Shown piece after piece: positions 17,592 through 26,107 of a DNA stretch of 58,072 nt. The number at the start of each line of letters is the position of its first letter. The stretch's first letter is position 1. Both the position numbers and the translations under genes were made by a program. The DNA is from Allosalinactinospora lopnorensis (lineage in GTDB: Bacteria; Actinomycetota; Actinomycetes; Streptosporangiales; Streptosporangiaceae), in contig NZ_LAJC01000032.1 in assembly GCF_000981225.1 (NCBI RefSeq), positions 1-58,072 of the forward strand. Reading direction: 5' to 3'. The notes under the pieces were generated by a model, which was given only the letters and a program-made list of their open reading frames with translations, was not told the origin of the DNA and ran no database searches.

Positions 17592-17936
17592 AGGGTACTC
17601 CTCGGACTCGTAGATGTCTGGAGCTGGGAAACAGGTCTCTGGAAAAGGGGGAAGAGGGCCTTATTGCAAAGGCCGGAGGTGCAGAAAAGGGCGTCGGCGC
17701 TGAATGCGTCCGAATGGGAGTCTGCGGAGAGCGGCGGCAGGGCAAGAGGAGGCCAGGACCGCCGAAACAGCCGGGACCACCGGATGCGATGAACCCGGCA
17801 GCGTTCGACCCCGGGAAAAGGAAACGTCGGACGCGAGTCCTCACCTGCTAGGTGCAGAACATTCCCGAAAAAGCCGCAGGATGGGGGATCTCATCCGCAC
17901 GCTGCAGACGCGGTCGACGCGGCGCCTACCGCTGGT
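17592..17936 (-). other. Long 5' region of the NlpC/P60 gene
   Basis: About 345 bases separate the start from the next gene. NlpC/P60 and Rpf genes of actinobacteria often carry a ydaO (c-di-AMP) riboswitch here. By eye I see GC-rich pairing potential (CCCGGGGTCGAACG, CCGGGTTCATCGCATCCGG) but cannot match the ydaO consensus, so I do not call one. Confidence 0.3.
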
Positions 17937-18356
17937 CTAGACCCGCCTGATGCAGAGTGAGAGGAGCAAACGCGTGCCGCTCCGCAGACTTACGCGCGTT
18001 CGCGGAGACGTGAACCATGCATGAACCTGCTGGAGGACCGACCACAGCGCCGAAGCGGGAATCGTGCCGAGGGCGAGCAGCATGACGGAACTCGCCGTTC
18101 CAGGACGGTTGTCAGCACTGAGAAGGCCGCTGTCATCACAGCCACCGTGGTCGTCGGTCTCCTCGCGGTCCCCGGCGGGCGTCGTATGCGCGGGTTCGCT
18201 GGTTTGCGCGGCTGCCTGGGCTTCTGCTCCGGCCGTGCCCCCTCCGAGCGGGGTGGGATGGCAGATCGAGCAGAAGAGGTAGGCGCCCAGCAGGAACGCC
18301 AACAGCAGCCCTGCCCCCAGGGGGTGGCGCGCCACTGTTGCCGTTCGTCCGAACAC
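17937..18356 (-). CDS. DUF6153-like small membrane protein (paralog 2)
   Basis: About 139 residues: an N-terminal anchor (HPLGAGLLLAFLLGAYLFC), Cys/His in ICHPTPLG, an acidic His/Cys middle (ETDDHGGCDDS), a second hydrophobic helix (VMLLALGTIPASALW) and a tail TRLLLSLCIRRV that matches the DUF6153 terminal signature. The GTG at 18356 follows a TATTCT -10-like box by 8 bases, suggesting a leaderless message. It is in the same orientation as the NlpC/P60 and Asp-box genes. Confidence 0.6.
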   Translation of the reverse strand: MFGRTATVARHPLGAGLLLAFLLGAYLFCSICHPTPLGGGTAGAEAQAAAQTSEPAHTTPAGDREETDDHGGCDDSGLLSADNRPGTASSVMLLALGTIPASALWSVLQQVHAWFTSPRTRVSLRSGTRLLLSLCIRRV

Positions 18357-18555
18357 GCCAGGAAGAATACACAATGGGCAGGTATGGCGGGAGTTCCGGC
18401 CGATGTCCAACCCGGCGGAGAAGCGGCACCGCGACAAGGACAACCACCGGACCGGTGATCCGGTGGTCCGCCGCGCCAGGCGACACGTCCGGGACGTAGC
18501 GCCTCGGCCTCTCAGATCGTACGGCGAAGGCGCTCAAAGCCGCGAACGGCGAGTG

Positions 18556-19479
18556 TCACCACGCTTCGAAGGTGGCGCCTTCATCGGTGGAGCGGCTCAC
18601 GCGGTGATCGGCGACCACGATGAGCTGGTCGGCATCGGCGTGCAGCGCCTCGGGCTCCCCCTCCACCGTGCCGGTCGGCGCCCACGTCGCACCGCCGTCC
18701 TCACTGCGGTGGACCTGGCCGTCCACAGAGATCCCATAGACGGAGTCCATGCCCGCTACCCAGTCGATGAGGACCAGGGCCGGCGCCTCCGGAACGGCTG
18801 TGAAGCTACTCCCGCCATCGGTGGAGCGCCTCAGTCCTTGCCGGGCCGCGGCGAGGACGGTCTCGCCGTCGTCGGAAACAGCCAGGGAGAACGGTTCGAT
18901 GGCGCTGTCGAGGTCCTCCCATGTGCTGCCGTCCTCAGTGGCGCGCAGGCGGCCGTCGAAACCGATCACGCGTTCTTCGCCGGTGGCAAGGGCGTGGAAG
19001 TCCGACTCCCCCTGCAGGGACAGCGGCTCCCAGCGCTGCCCGCCATCGCGTGATTCGATCAGTCCGACCGGATCGGGCAGGTCGGTGCCTGGCCCAGGGT
19101 GCCCGCTGGCCACGAAGCGGCCGGAGCCCGCGATGCTGAAACCCATCAGGTCGATCGCCGGGCCGACCATCTCCGGTACCGCGTCCCCGCCGGTTGCGTT
19201 TTCGGGAGCGTGGATACGGAACAGTCCTGCGTGCGTGGCCACGAATACTTCACCGGTGTCGGGGTCGGCCCCAACACCGTGAATGTGGGAGGTCTCATCG
19301 GGCAGGCGCAGGCCCACCCCACCGCTTTGCGTCGATCCGTTCTCGGATGAATCGGCTCCGCAGGCGGACAGCAGAACGGCCGATACGGCGAACGCGCTGA
19401 TACGAAGCGCTGCAGGGGCGCGCGACAGGCGGTGGGAGACCTCGGCCGCGCCCGCCGGTGTCGTGCTGTTCCTCGTCAT
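18556..19479 (-). CDS. Asp-box (BNR/sialidase-like) beta-propeller lipoprotein
   Basis: About 307 residues. A twin hydrophobic signal ends with lipobox LSAC. The body opens HIHGVGADPDTGEVFVATHAGLF and contains at least five S-x-D-G-G-x-x-W/F Asp boxes, the pattern of extracellular propellers annotated as F510_1955-type glycosylhydrolases or WD40/YVTN-like proteins. Such genes accompany DUF305 and copper genes in actinobacteria. The catalytic residues of sialidases are not evident, so it may be a binding scaffold. The ATG at 19479 was chosen because it leads directly into the signal peptide. Confidence 0.75.
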   Translation of the reverse strand: MTRNSTTPAGAAEVSHRLSRAPAALRISAFAVSAVLLSACGADSSENGSTQSGGVGLRLPDETSHIHGVGADPDTGEVFVATHAGLFRIHAPENATGGDAVPEMVGPAIDLMGFSIAGSGRFVASGHPGPGTDLPDPVGLIESRDGGQRWEPLSLQGESDFHALATGEERVIGFDGRLRATEDGSTWEDLDSAIEPFSLAVSDDGETVLAAARQGLRRSTDGGSSFTAVPEAPALVLIDWVAGMDSVYGISVDGQVHRSEDGGATWAPTGTVEGEPEALHADADQLIVVADHRVSRSTDEGATFEAW

Positions 19480-19802
19480 TGGCACTGCTGTGGCTTCCTT
19501 TGCTGGAGCTGGCTGGGACCGCACCGGTCGACAGGCCGTCCTCACTGTTGGAGGTGTCGTCATTCACGGTGGCGCAGGCTTCACTGCGCTTGGCCCTGAT
19601 TATGGCCTCACCGTATTCGCCGCCCACCGCCTGTGCCGCGAAGCGCCCGGTACGTGCGCGGTCGCCTTCGGAAGGGCCGTTCCAATGACGGGCCAAGACG
19701 CATTCGCCTCGCGGGTCAGCCGCTGTCGCCAAGGAAGCCGTGCCGCTGTGGCCGCTGGGAGAAGAGCGCACCCGCGTTCTCCGGAACACGTAGGCTATAG
19801 GT
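19480..19802. other. Divergent promoter region
   Basis: Between the Asp-box lipoprotein (minus) and the DUF6153 gene (plus). Open frames here are shadows. The right end has TAGGCTATAG immediately before a GTG, fitting a -10 box and leaderless start for the plus-strand gene. Confidence 0.45.
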
Positions 19803-20180
19803 GTGGCCACGGCGACTCAGCGGACCCCCCGACACACCGCACTGATGTGGGTGCTACTGCTGTCGCTGCTGATCGGTGTGGGGGCGATGCACACGCTCGG
19901 GCACGCGCCGGACAGTACGCACGGTGCCGCCGCGGTGACCGGACCCGCCGATCCAGGTCCGATGCACGAAGAGCCCGGGCTTCCGGTCCTGGACCCGACC
20001 TCGGTGTGCCTGGCGATCGGCGGATTCGTGATCGCGCTGCTTGGCGTGGCCGCTGTGGCCTTGGCCCACTGGCCGGGAGCGCTCGTTCGGTCGCCCTCGT
20101 GGGTGCGGCGGTGGGCGCTGCGTATCACGTCGCCTCCTGAACCGCCTTCTCTGGCGAAACTGCAGGTGTTACGGATCTAG
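19803..20180 (+). CDS. DUF6153 small membrane protein (paralog 3)
   Basis: 125 residues and the clearest DUF6153 member here: an N-terminal helix (ALMWVLLLSLLIGVGAMHTLGH), a polar loop with Met/His, a second helix (SVCLAIGGFVIALLGVAAVAL) and the terminal PPSLAKLQVLRI. It precedes the DUF305 lipoprotein by 122 bases in the same direction. Family members are of unknown function; their association with DUF305 and copper genes hints at metal handling in or near the membrane. The GTG at 19803 directly follows a -10-like TATAG. Confidence 0.75.
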   Translation: MATATQRTPRHTALMWVLLLSLLIGVGAMHTLGHAPDSTHGAAAVTGPADPGPMHEEPGLPVLDPTSVCLAIGGFVIALLGVAAVALAHWPGALVRSPSWVRRWALRITSPPEPPSLAKLQVLRI

Positions 20181-20302
20181 ATGCCTTTCCCGGGGAGGAG
20201 CGCCCTCACGTCGCTACCCCCGGCTCTGGACCTTTCACCTAACGTCACGCATCGGCATTCGTGCGTCGTGCGTGAGCCAAGACCGAGAAGGACCGATCGA
20301 CC

Positions 20303-20923
20303 ATGACCACCAACACTCGTAAGCGCCTGTTCCCGCTGTTCTCCGCCGCTGTGGCGACTACGTTGTTCCTTACCGCCTGCGGCGGCGGGGAGGAGACCGA
20401 GCAGCCCGCCACTGATCAGGCCGAGGAGCAGGAAACCGCGGAGTCCAACGACGCCGACGTGATGTTCGCCCAGATGATGATCCCGCATCACGAGCAGGCC
20501 GTCGAGATGTCGCAACTGGCCGAGGACCGTGCCGCCGGTGACGACGTCAAGGAGCTCGCCACCGAAATCGAGGCCGCCCAGGGCCCGGAGATCGAACAAC
20601 TCACCCGGATGCTCGAATCCTGGGGTGAGGAGCTCATGGCGGACATGGACGGCATGGACCACGACATGGACGGCATGGGCGGCGGCATGGAAGGGATGAT
20701 GACCGGGGAGCAGATGGCCGAGCTGGAGCAGGCCGAGGGTGAAGGGTTCGACACGATGTTCCTGGAGATGATGATCGACCACCACGAGGGGGCGATCGAT
20801 ATGGCCCGGACCGAACTCGACGAAGGCGCCAACCCTGAGGCCACGGAGCTCGCCCAGGAGATAGTGGATGTTCAGGAAGCCGAGATCGAGCAAATGAGCG
20901 ACATGCTCGGCGAACGACAGTGA
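20303..20923 (+). CDS. DUF305 lipoprotein, Met/His-rich
   Basis: 206 residues. A lipoprotein signal ends LTAC. Two DUF305 repeats each carry an F-x-x-M-M-I-x-H-H-E/Q motif (MFAQMMIPHHEQA near 55 and MFLEMMIDHHEGA near 155), joined by a Met/Asp/Gly-rich linker. DUF305 proteins form four-helix ferritin-like bundles linked to copper and other metals outside the membrane. It lies between DUF6153 and a strong terminator, so the two genes may be one transcript. The ATG at 20303 is the only sensible start. Confidence 0.9.
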   Translation: MTTNTRKRLFPLFSAAVATTLFLTACGGGEETEQPATDQAEEQETAESNDADVMFAQMMIPHHEQAVEMSQLAEDRAAGDDVKELATEIEAAQGPEIEQLTRMLESWGEELMADMDGMDHDMDGMGGGMEGMMTGEQMAELEQAEGEGFDTMFLEMMIDHHEGAIDMARTELDEGANPEATELAQEIVDVQEAEIEQMSDMLGERQ

Positions 20924-20987
20924 CGGAAACGGAAAGCGCCGCCGAGTAGAGCGGGAACCGCCCTCTGCGGCGGCCGCTATCCGCGTC

Positions 20988-21018
20988 GAGGGGCGCCGAG
21001 CCCGGCTCGGCGCCCCTC
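20988..21018 (+). terminator. Strong hairpin after the DUF305 gene
   Basis: A perfect 15-bp inverted repeat (20988-21002 with 21004-21018, single-base loop) of GC-rich sequence 65 bases after the DUF305 stop. There is no T-run, which is usual in high-GC actinomycetes. A likely transcription terminator. Confidence 0.8.
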
Positions 21019-21472
21019 ATCATGCGCCACCAAATCCTCGTAGCCGCGCTTTCTGCGGTCACAGGATCTCGTAGCAGCGCCGGTCACCGAAGCCTCGCAT
21101 CGCCGCGGAATCCCGTCCTGCTATGCCTGGGCTGGACCGCAGGCGTCCGCCCGGCCCGCGCGTTGATCGCGGTGGACGCCGCCGTAAGGGCAGGCGCGGT
21201 GCCGCCGAACCGTCCGCCCACCAGCGGCCGCCCGGTCCTGGCGCATCGATGCTCCGAGCCGCACCTCCTCTACTCTCTATTCCGATTCCACCGGTCAGAA
21301 GCACTGCCGTATGGTGCCGCGAGTACCTGTTCTCCATCGGAGCGCCAGAGACCGAGGCGCGGCGGCTCTCCCGACCGACACCGCCGAGGCTCCGGGCATC
21401 CCCGCCGACCGCATCCGTCCCCGGCTGCAGGATTCTGCGCGAGACCCGCTGGGCGCGGCCCGAGGTATGTGG
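21019..21472. other. Gap without a recognisable gene
   Basis: About 450 bp between the terminator and the convergent TVP38 gene. Translations on both strands are Arg/Pro-rich and show no domain. Confidence 0.45.
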
Positions 21473-22129
21473 TCATGCGGGAGGGCGCTCCACACCCTCA
21501 AGCCGACGTGTGTACGCGCCGACCAGGCGGCTTGCGAGCAGAAGCAGGAAGAAGAGCCCAAGAGGGAGCAGGAATCCCGGCGACAGCGGATCGCTGACCG
21601 TGTCTCCGAGCACGACCAGGGCGGCGGTCGCCGGCAGGCTCCCCAGGACGGTCCCCGCAACGAACGGGACGACGCCCAGCCTTGTCAGGCCCAGCCCGTA
21701 GTTGACCGCGGCGAAAGGCACGACGGGAAGCAGCCGCAACTGGATCACCGCCAGTACGCCGTGCCGCCGGACAACGCGGTCGATGCGCGCGGCGATCGCA
21801 GACGGCGGCCGTGCCGCGACGAAGCCGTGGGCGAGGAAGCGCGCCAGGCCGAACTGGACCAGAGCGGCGGTGAGCCCTCCGGCGAGCGCGGCCGCAACAC
21901 CCAGCCAGGCAGTGAAGGCAACGCCTGCCATCGCGTTCAACACCGGACGGGGAACGAACACGAGGGAGGCGGCGACATACCCGGCGAGGTACACCACCAG
22001 TGCGGCCGGGCCGGCCGCACCGATCCAGTGCCGCAGCGCGGCGAGATCTGGCGCAAGGCCACCGATCACGGCGACGGCCACCAGCCACGACGCGAAGACC
22101 GCCGCCCGTACTCCTGGCCGCTCCGTCAC
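21473..22129 (-). CDS. TVP38/TMEM64 (DedA-like) membrane protein
   Basis: 218 residues with about six hydrophobic segments. The VTT/SNARE-associated core runs from Y-L-A-G-Y through AGVAFTAWLGVAAALAGGL (family G-x3-G re-entrant loop) to LRLLPVVPFAAVNYGLGLT and a C-terminal LGD-x-V. TVP38/DedA proteins are membrane scramblases or transporters acting on lipids or polyprenyl phosphates. The GTG at 22129 has GAGGAGTGCGC upstream; the longer ORF start adds an unlikely Arg-rich leader. It could recycle lipid carriers for the wall genes, but that is inference. Confidence 0.85.
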   Translation of the reverse strand: MTERPGVRAAVFASWLVAVAVIGGLAPDLAALRHWIGAAGPAALVVYLAGYVAASLVFVPRPVLNAMAGVAFTAWLGVAAALAGGLTAALVQFGLARFLAHGFVAARPPSAIAARIDRVVRRHGVLAVIQLRLLPVVPFAAVNYGLGLTRLGVVPFVAGTVLGSLPATAALVVLGDTVSDPLSPGFLLPLGLFFLLLLASRLVGAYTRRLEGVERPPA

Positions 22130-22367
22130 GCGCACTCCTCGCCGTTGTCTTCTCCCACCGGAGCCCCCGGTCTTCGGTGTCCTCGGTCGGTTCCAGGACG
22201 ACCGCGGTCCGAGGCGCAGCCCGTGGTACTCAGTAGGGTCGAGCGCGTTCACACGGTGCGGTGGAGGAAGCGCCGATGCGAATGAACCATTCGCCCAGCG
22301 CTGTACTCCTTCGTATGTCGACCAGCCCGGAGGCCATGGCGGTCCGGCAGCATAGCCGGGCCGTCAC

Positions 22368-22475
22368 CTACGCCGTGTCCGGTCTCGTGTCCTGTGTGGG
22401 CCGCTCCGTGGCTGGGACGTGCTGCCCATGGTCGCCATGATCGTGCATCGCCGCGGTCGTCTCGTCTCTATCCAT
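22368..22475 (-). pseudogene. His-rich 35-residue fragment, possibly the N-terminus of a copper P-type ATPase
   Basis: The frame from ATG 22475 (AGGTGAA just upstream) reads MDRDETTAAMHDHGDHGQHV and then stops after a Thr/Arg-rich tail. N-terminal M-x-H-D-H-G-D-H stretches of this kind precede the first helix of P1B copper ATPases, but no helix follows. It may be a truncated gene or a small His-rich peptide. Weak. Confidence 0.3.
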
Positions 22476-22788
22476 TTCACCTGGGGCCCAGCGCGGTCGC
22501 GGATGCGTTTCCCGGGCGCGCCACCGTGTGCTCTTCGCGAAGCGCCTTGGCTGCCCGTACCGGGGTCCGTCGCGGCACGGGTTTGCCGGGATCATTCGCT
22601 TGCACTGTGCTCGCGATCGTCCGGAGGTTTTGGTCCGTGGCGGATCCCGTGTCTGTCGGTGCCGGCCAGTGTGAGCAGCTCAGTCCGGCGGTTTAGCCTC
22701 TTCCTCGGGGATAGCCGAGTGGCCATAGGGCGCCTTCCGCCGGCAGCGGTCGGTGAACCGGAGTCGAAGTTCGCAAAGGGGGCTCGCC

Positions 22789-23193
22789 ATGAGCGTGACC
22801 GGGCAGATGATCGAGACCTACCCCAAGGACCTGGGCGGTGTGGACCGGGACAAGATGCGGGCCTGCATCGAGGCCTGCTACGAGTGCTCCCAGGCCTGTA
22901 CCGCGTGCGCGGACGCCTGTCTGAGCGAGGAGACGGTCGCGGAACTGGCGAAGTGTATCCGCACCAACCTCGACTGCGCCGATCAGTGCGACGTCACCGG
23001 GCGGGTGCTGTCCCGGCACACCGGATACGACGCGAATCTCACTCGCTCGGTGCTGGAGGCGTGTGCCCAAGCCTGCAAGACCTGCGGGGACGAGTGCGAG
23101 CGGCATGCCGCCCACCATGAGCACTGCCGCGTGTGCGCCGAGGCGTGCCGCCGCTGCGAGCAGGCCTGCCGCGAGCTGATCGCGGCCCTGTGA
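22789..23193 (+). CDS. Cysteine-rich four-helix copper-storage protein (Csp type)
   Basis: 134 residues with 18 cysteines spaced C-x3-C, C-x2-C and C-x3-C along four predicted helices (for example C26, C30, C33, C37, C40, C44 and C113, C116, C120, C123, C127). This is the DUF326/Csp pattern in which the core of a helical bundle holds many Cu(I) ions. There is no signal peptide, so it should be cytosolic, like Csp3. The ATG at 22789 has AAAGGGGG upstream. Neighbouring DUF305, DUF2269 and Asp-box genes strengthen a copper link. Confidence 0.92.
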   Translation: MSVTGQMIETYPKDLGGVDRDKMRACIEACYECSQACTACADACLSEETVAELAKCIRTNLDCADQCDVTGRVLSRHTGYDANLTRSVLEACAQACKTCGDECERHAAHHEHCRVCAEACRRCEQACRELIAAL

Positions 23194-23214
23194 CCGCAGG
23201 CTGAATCCGCCGGC

Positions 23215-23540
23215 GCCGACCGGCCCGAGCCTCTGTGCCACCCGTCGGCTCCAAGCCGGTGGCCGGATCACCGCGGCGGCGACAATGCTGGCGGTGTCGC
23301 CGCGCGGGATAGCGTCGCGGATCATGGCGCCGACGACCTCGGGGAACGTCGCCAGGATCGGTTCCCACGCCGCGTGCAGCCCCTGCGATGCGGCGCGTGC
23401 CGCGAACGCGTCGAGGAACGCGCTCTCCTCGGCTTAGGCCTCGTCATCCTCAATGTCCTCGACCCCGATCACGACCACTCCCGCGATCCGCTCGGGCCCG
23501 TGTACGACGGCGCGCAGCGAGATCGTCGAACCCAGCCCCG
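23215..23540 (-). pseudogene. Alpha/beta-hydrolase C-terminal remnant
   Basis: On the minus strand one frame reads LGSTISLRAVVHGPERIAGV, then VVIGVEDIEDDEA, a TAA stop, and in the same frame AEESAFLDAFAARAAS through PEVVGAMIRDAIPRGD. This resembles the nucleophile-elbow-to-cap region of an alpha/beta hydrolase, with a premature stop (probably CAA to TAA) and no N-terminus. Assignment is tentative. Confidence 0.35.
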
Positions 23541-23565
23541 CCCCGCCGGGCGGGGTGCCGCGCGT

Positions 23566-24093
23566 CTACGGCGCGGGTGCCGCGCGCCGCTCATGCTGCC
23601 CGCGCCGCCCGTATCGGGTCCTGCCCCGCGGTTTGTACACCGCCAGGACCGTGTTCATGAACAGCACCAGCAGGCCGCCGCCGGCGTGGAGCGCGAGCGG
23701 GGCCCCCAGCTCGCCGAGGTCGGCACCGGATGGTGCGGCCTGTGCCGCCACGCCTGCCATGTGGTCGATCGTCTGCGTATACATCAGCAAGACAGCGGTG
23801 GCGAACACGGTGAGCAGGAGTTTGAACACCACCCAGTAATGCCGGAACAGGCCCCACGCGGTGCCCAGCGCCTGGACGATCCCGCTCAGCAGCGAAGCGA
23901 AGGCCAACGGGAGGACGGCGAACCAGGTGATCGGCTCTACCGCGGCATAGACGGCACGCACCCTCTGAACGTCCGGGCTGGCCAGGCCGGCGATGGCGAG
24001 GACCAGGACGGCGGCGACCGCGCCGAACCAGCCGACCGAGAAGGTGACGTGCAGGGTGAGCGCGAACCTGCGCAGGCGGGGCGGCATGGTCAT
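23566..24093 (-). CDS. DUF2269-like integral membrane protein
   Basis: 175 residues, four predicted helices: LRRFALTLHVTFSVGWFGAV, a helix with AAVEPITWFAVLPLAFASLLSG, LFRHYWVVFKLLLTVFATAVLL and LALHAGGGLLVLFMNTVLAVYKP. The first His-x-x-x-S-x-G-W-x-G and the later Y/H motifs match DUF2269/CopD-like proteins. It overlaps the small upstream membrane gene by ATGA, forming a two-gene operon divergent from a TetR repressor. Role unknown; possibly metal or heme related. Confidence 0.75.
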   Translation of the reverse strand: MTMPPRLRRFALTLHVTFSVGWFGAVAAVLVLAIAGLASPDVQRVRAVYAAVEPITWFAVLPLAFASLLSGIVQALGTAWGLFRHYWVVFKLLLTVFATAVLLMYTQTIDHMAGVAAQAAPSGADLGELGAPLALHAGGGLLVLFMNTVLAVYKPRGRTRYGRRGQHERRAAPAP

Positions 24094-24308
24094 CCGCGAC
24101 CACCCGCGAACGGAGCCCTGGGCTCAAGCGCACCCTGCTCGGTCCGCTCGGCGGCCCCGTCCCCGGACGTGTGGCGGTCCGGGCCGTGGTTCCCCAGACC
24201 CCCGCCGATGAGCGCCATGACGACCACCAGCAGGACCAGGACACCGACGATGACCCCCGCCACCTTCACCCAGCGTGGGACGCCGGTGTCGGGGGGCTGG
24301 TCAGCCAT
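24090..24308 (-). CDS. Small single-pass membrane protein
   Basis: 72 residues: a short cytosolic start (MADQPPDTGVPRWVK), one strong helix (VAGVIVGVLVLLVVVMALIGGGL) and a polar tail with G-N-H-G-P-x-R-H-T-S-G, a motif frequent in tiny actinobacterial membrane proteins paired with DUF2269-like genes. The ATG at 24308 has GGAGGAGG directly upstream. It is the first gene of the operon with the DUF2269-like gene. Confidence 0.75.
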   Translation of the reverse strand: MADQPPDTGVPRWVKVAGVIVGVLVLLVVVMALIGGGLGNHGPDRHTSGDGAAERTEQGALEPRAPFAGGRG

Positions 24309-24345
24309 GCGCGCCTCCTCCGCCGTGTACACCCCGAGATTTTCA

Positions 24346-24386
24346 TAGACAAAATGTCGCTGTCAATTCAAAGTGTCACTGTAGCG
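24346..24386. promoter_or_regulatory. Candidate TetR operator
   Basis: The divergent region between the small membrane gene and the TetR gene holds GACAAAATGTC (24347-24357) and nearby TGTCAATTCAAAGTGTCA, overlapping TGTC/GACA half-sites in an AT-rich patch. Placement fits repression of both directions by the TetR product. Confidence 0.5.
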
Positions 24387-24403
24387 TCGCCCCGTATGCT
24401 GGG

Positions 24404-24982
24404 ATGGTGCCGAAGCTGTGGAACGAGACGATCGAGGAACACCGCCGCGCGGTACGCGAGGCGATCCTGGACACCACGTGGACGCTGGTGACCGAGCGCG
24501 GGCTGGCGTCGGTGACGATGTCGCAGATCGCCGAGAAGGCCGGCATCGGGCGCGCGACCCTGTACAAGTACTTCCCGGATGTCGAGGCGATCCTCTTCGC
24601 CTGGCACGAACGCCAGATCACCCGCCACCTCGAACACCTCGCCGCGCTCCGGGGCCAGCCCGGCGAGGCCGGCGAGCGGCTCGAAGCGGTGCTGGAGGCC
24701 TTCGCGCTCGTTTCCCACCGCCGGGGGAGCCACGGAGTCGAACTCTCGGCGCTGCTGCATCGAGACGAGCGCGTCGCCCAGGCGCAGCAGCAGCTCCTCG
24801 ACCTGATCCGTGACCTGCTGGCCGAGGTCGCCCAGACCGGCGACCTGCGCGATGATGTCACGCCTGAGGAGCTCGCGAACTACTGCCTGCACGCCCTGAC
24901 CGCGGCCGGCAACCTGCCGTCCACGGACGCGGTCCGCCGGCTCGTCACGGTCACCCTGGCCGGACTGCGCCCCCAGCGCTGA
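24404..24982 (+). CDS. TetR family regulator 1
   Basis: 192 residues. The N-terminal helix-turn-helix reads REAILDTTWTLVTERGLASVTMSQIAEKAGIGRATLYKYFPDVE with the usual TLYKYF end. The C-terminal domain has HRDERVAQAQQQLLDLIRDLLAEV, typical of ligand-binding TetR members. The ATG at 24404 is close to a TATGCT -10-like box, so the leader must be short. Divergent from the small-membrane/DUF2269 operon, its probable target. Confidence 0.9.
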   Translation: MVPKLWNETIEEHRRAVREAILDTTWTLVTERGLASVTMSQIAEKAGIGRATLYKYFPDVEAILFAWHERQITRHLEHLAALRGQPGEAGERLEAVLEAFALVSHRRGSHGVELSALLHRDERVAQAQQQLLDLIRDLLAEVAQTGDLRDDVTPEELANYCLHALTAAGNLPSTDAVRRLVTVTLAGLRPQR

Positions 24983-25432
24983 CGTTGTGACGCCCCGGCA
25001 CCGGATCCCTCCTTCCGGAGGCCGCGGCCTGCACCCAACGGTGTTGCCCGCCTGCGCGGTGCTGGTAACGACGCTGCCAGGCGACCATCGACGCGCCGAC
25101 CTCCAAGCCGAGCGCAGGGGATGACGACGGTCCGGGGCAGAGCGTTGCTCCACGGTGACGGTGGCGGAAGTAAGTCCAGGGAGGCGTCGCCGACACGGTG
25201 TCCATGGCCGCACTCGCCGTCGCTCCGAAGGTCGTGGATGCCGTCGAAGACCACATTCCTGCCCACCGTCACGCCGGCCCGCCGTTCCCGGCGGGTGCCT
25301 CGTCCGGAACCGGCCCCAGAGCATCGACGACCCTGCCGGACATGCGTTTGAATGCCGCCCGCCGGGCGAGGGCGGGGGGCTGAGAAGAGGCGCTGTCCGC
25401 GATCGAGGAGGCGATTCACGAGGACCTACCCG
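24983..25432. other. Gap without a recognisable gene
   Basis: About 450 bp. A minus-strand frame reads FDGIHDLRSDGECGHGHRVGDASL, which looks non-random but matches nothing I can name. The right end leads into the TetR-2 operator. Confidence 0.4.
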
Positions 25433-25459
25433 TATCATACTAGACGGTCTAGTATGATA
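25433..25459. promoter_or_regulatory. 27-bp perfect palindrome, operator of TetR 2
   Basis: 13-bp arms (25433-25445 and 25447-25459) around a central G; each half is TATCATACTAGAC or its complement. The right arm contains TATGAT (25453-25458), a good -10 box 7 bases before the GTG at 25466. Bound repressor would cover the -10, so the gene is surely autoregulated. Confidence 0.85.
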
Positions 25460-25465
25460 ACTACT

Positions 25466-26107
25466 GTGGGAACCCAGAAGACATCCCGATCGAGCCCGAA
25501 GCCGGCTGCGATCCGCTCCGCCGCCCAGCGCCTGTTCCTGGCCCGCGGGATGCGGCAGACCTCGATGGACGCGGTGGCGGCCGAGGCGGGCGTCACCAAG
25601 CAGACGGTGTACCGCTACTTCGGCAGCAAAGAGCAGCTCTTCGTCGCCGTGCTGCGCAGCCTGGTGGTGGAACGCCTCCAGCCCGACATCGCCGCGGCCG
25701 CACACCAGGCCACGCGCTCGGGCGAAGAACTTGAGGACACGCTGCTGGCCGTGGCCAGCCGGATCCTCGACCGCGTCCTCGACCCGGTCTACCTCGACCT
25801 GATCCGCGTCCTCATCGCCGAGGGCCGGCAGTACCCCGAACTTGTGGACCTGTTCCGGACCGCCGCGGTCGGCCCCATGGCCGCCGCCCTCAGTGAGGTC
25901 CTGGGAGTCCGCCCGCCGGAGCACAGCAGCGGCGCCGAGGCGGTCCCCCCGGCGCTGCGGCTGTTCATCGCTCCGATCCTCGCCTACGAGGTGGAGGGCA
26001 TGCTCGGCAATCCCAGCGAGGTGCGTGCGCGGGCCCGAGCCGAGTTGCCCGGTCTGGTCAGGCTGCTTGCGGCGGCTATCTCCGCCGACACCGGGAGGCG
26101 GCCATGA
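25466..26107 (+). CDS. TetR family regulator 2
   Basis: 213 residues. The helix-turn-helix reads IRSAAQRLFLARGMRQTSMDAVAAEAGVTKQTVYRYFGSKEQLF. The C-terminal part has SRILDRVLDPVYLDLIRVLIAEGRQYPEL, as in TetR_C_7/AefR-like members. I prefer the GTG at 25466, since the ATG at 25454 lies inside the operator and -10 box; a leaderless mRNA is implied. Its stop overlaps the DUF2306 start (ATGA), so the operon controls a membrane protein. Confidence 0.88.
   Translation: MGTQKTSRSSPKPAAIRSAAQRLFLARGMRQTSMDAVAAEAGVTKQTVYRYFGSKEQLFVAVLRSLVVERLQPDIAAAAHQATRSGEELEDTLLAVASRILDRVLDPVYLDLIRVLIAEGRQYPELVDLFRTAAVGPMAAALSEVLGVRPPEHSSGAEAVPPALRLFIAPILAYEVEGMLGNPSEVRARARAELPGLVRLLAAAISADTGRRP

Noticed and set aside
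23039-23325. Long minus-strand frame antisense to the Csp gene
   Set aside because: Only the part to the right of about 23215 resembles a protein (hydrolase remnant); the rest mirrors the Cys-rich gene.
24368-25924. 518-residue minus-strand open frame
   Set aside because: Covers two TetR genes in antisense; no domains and no ribosome site.
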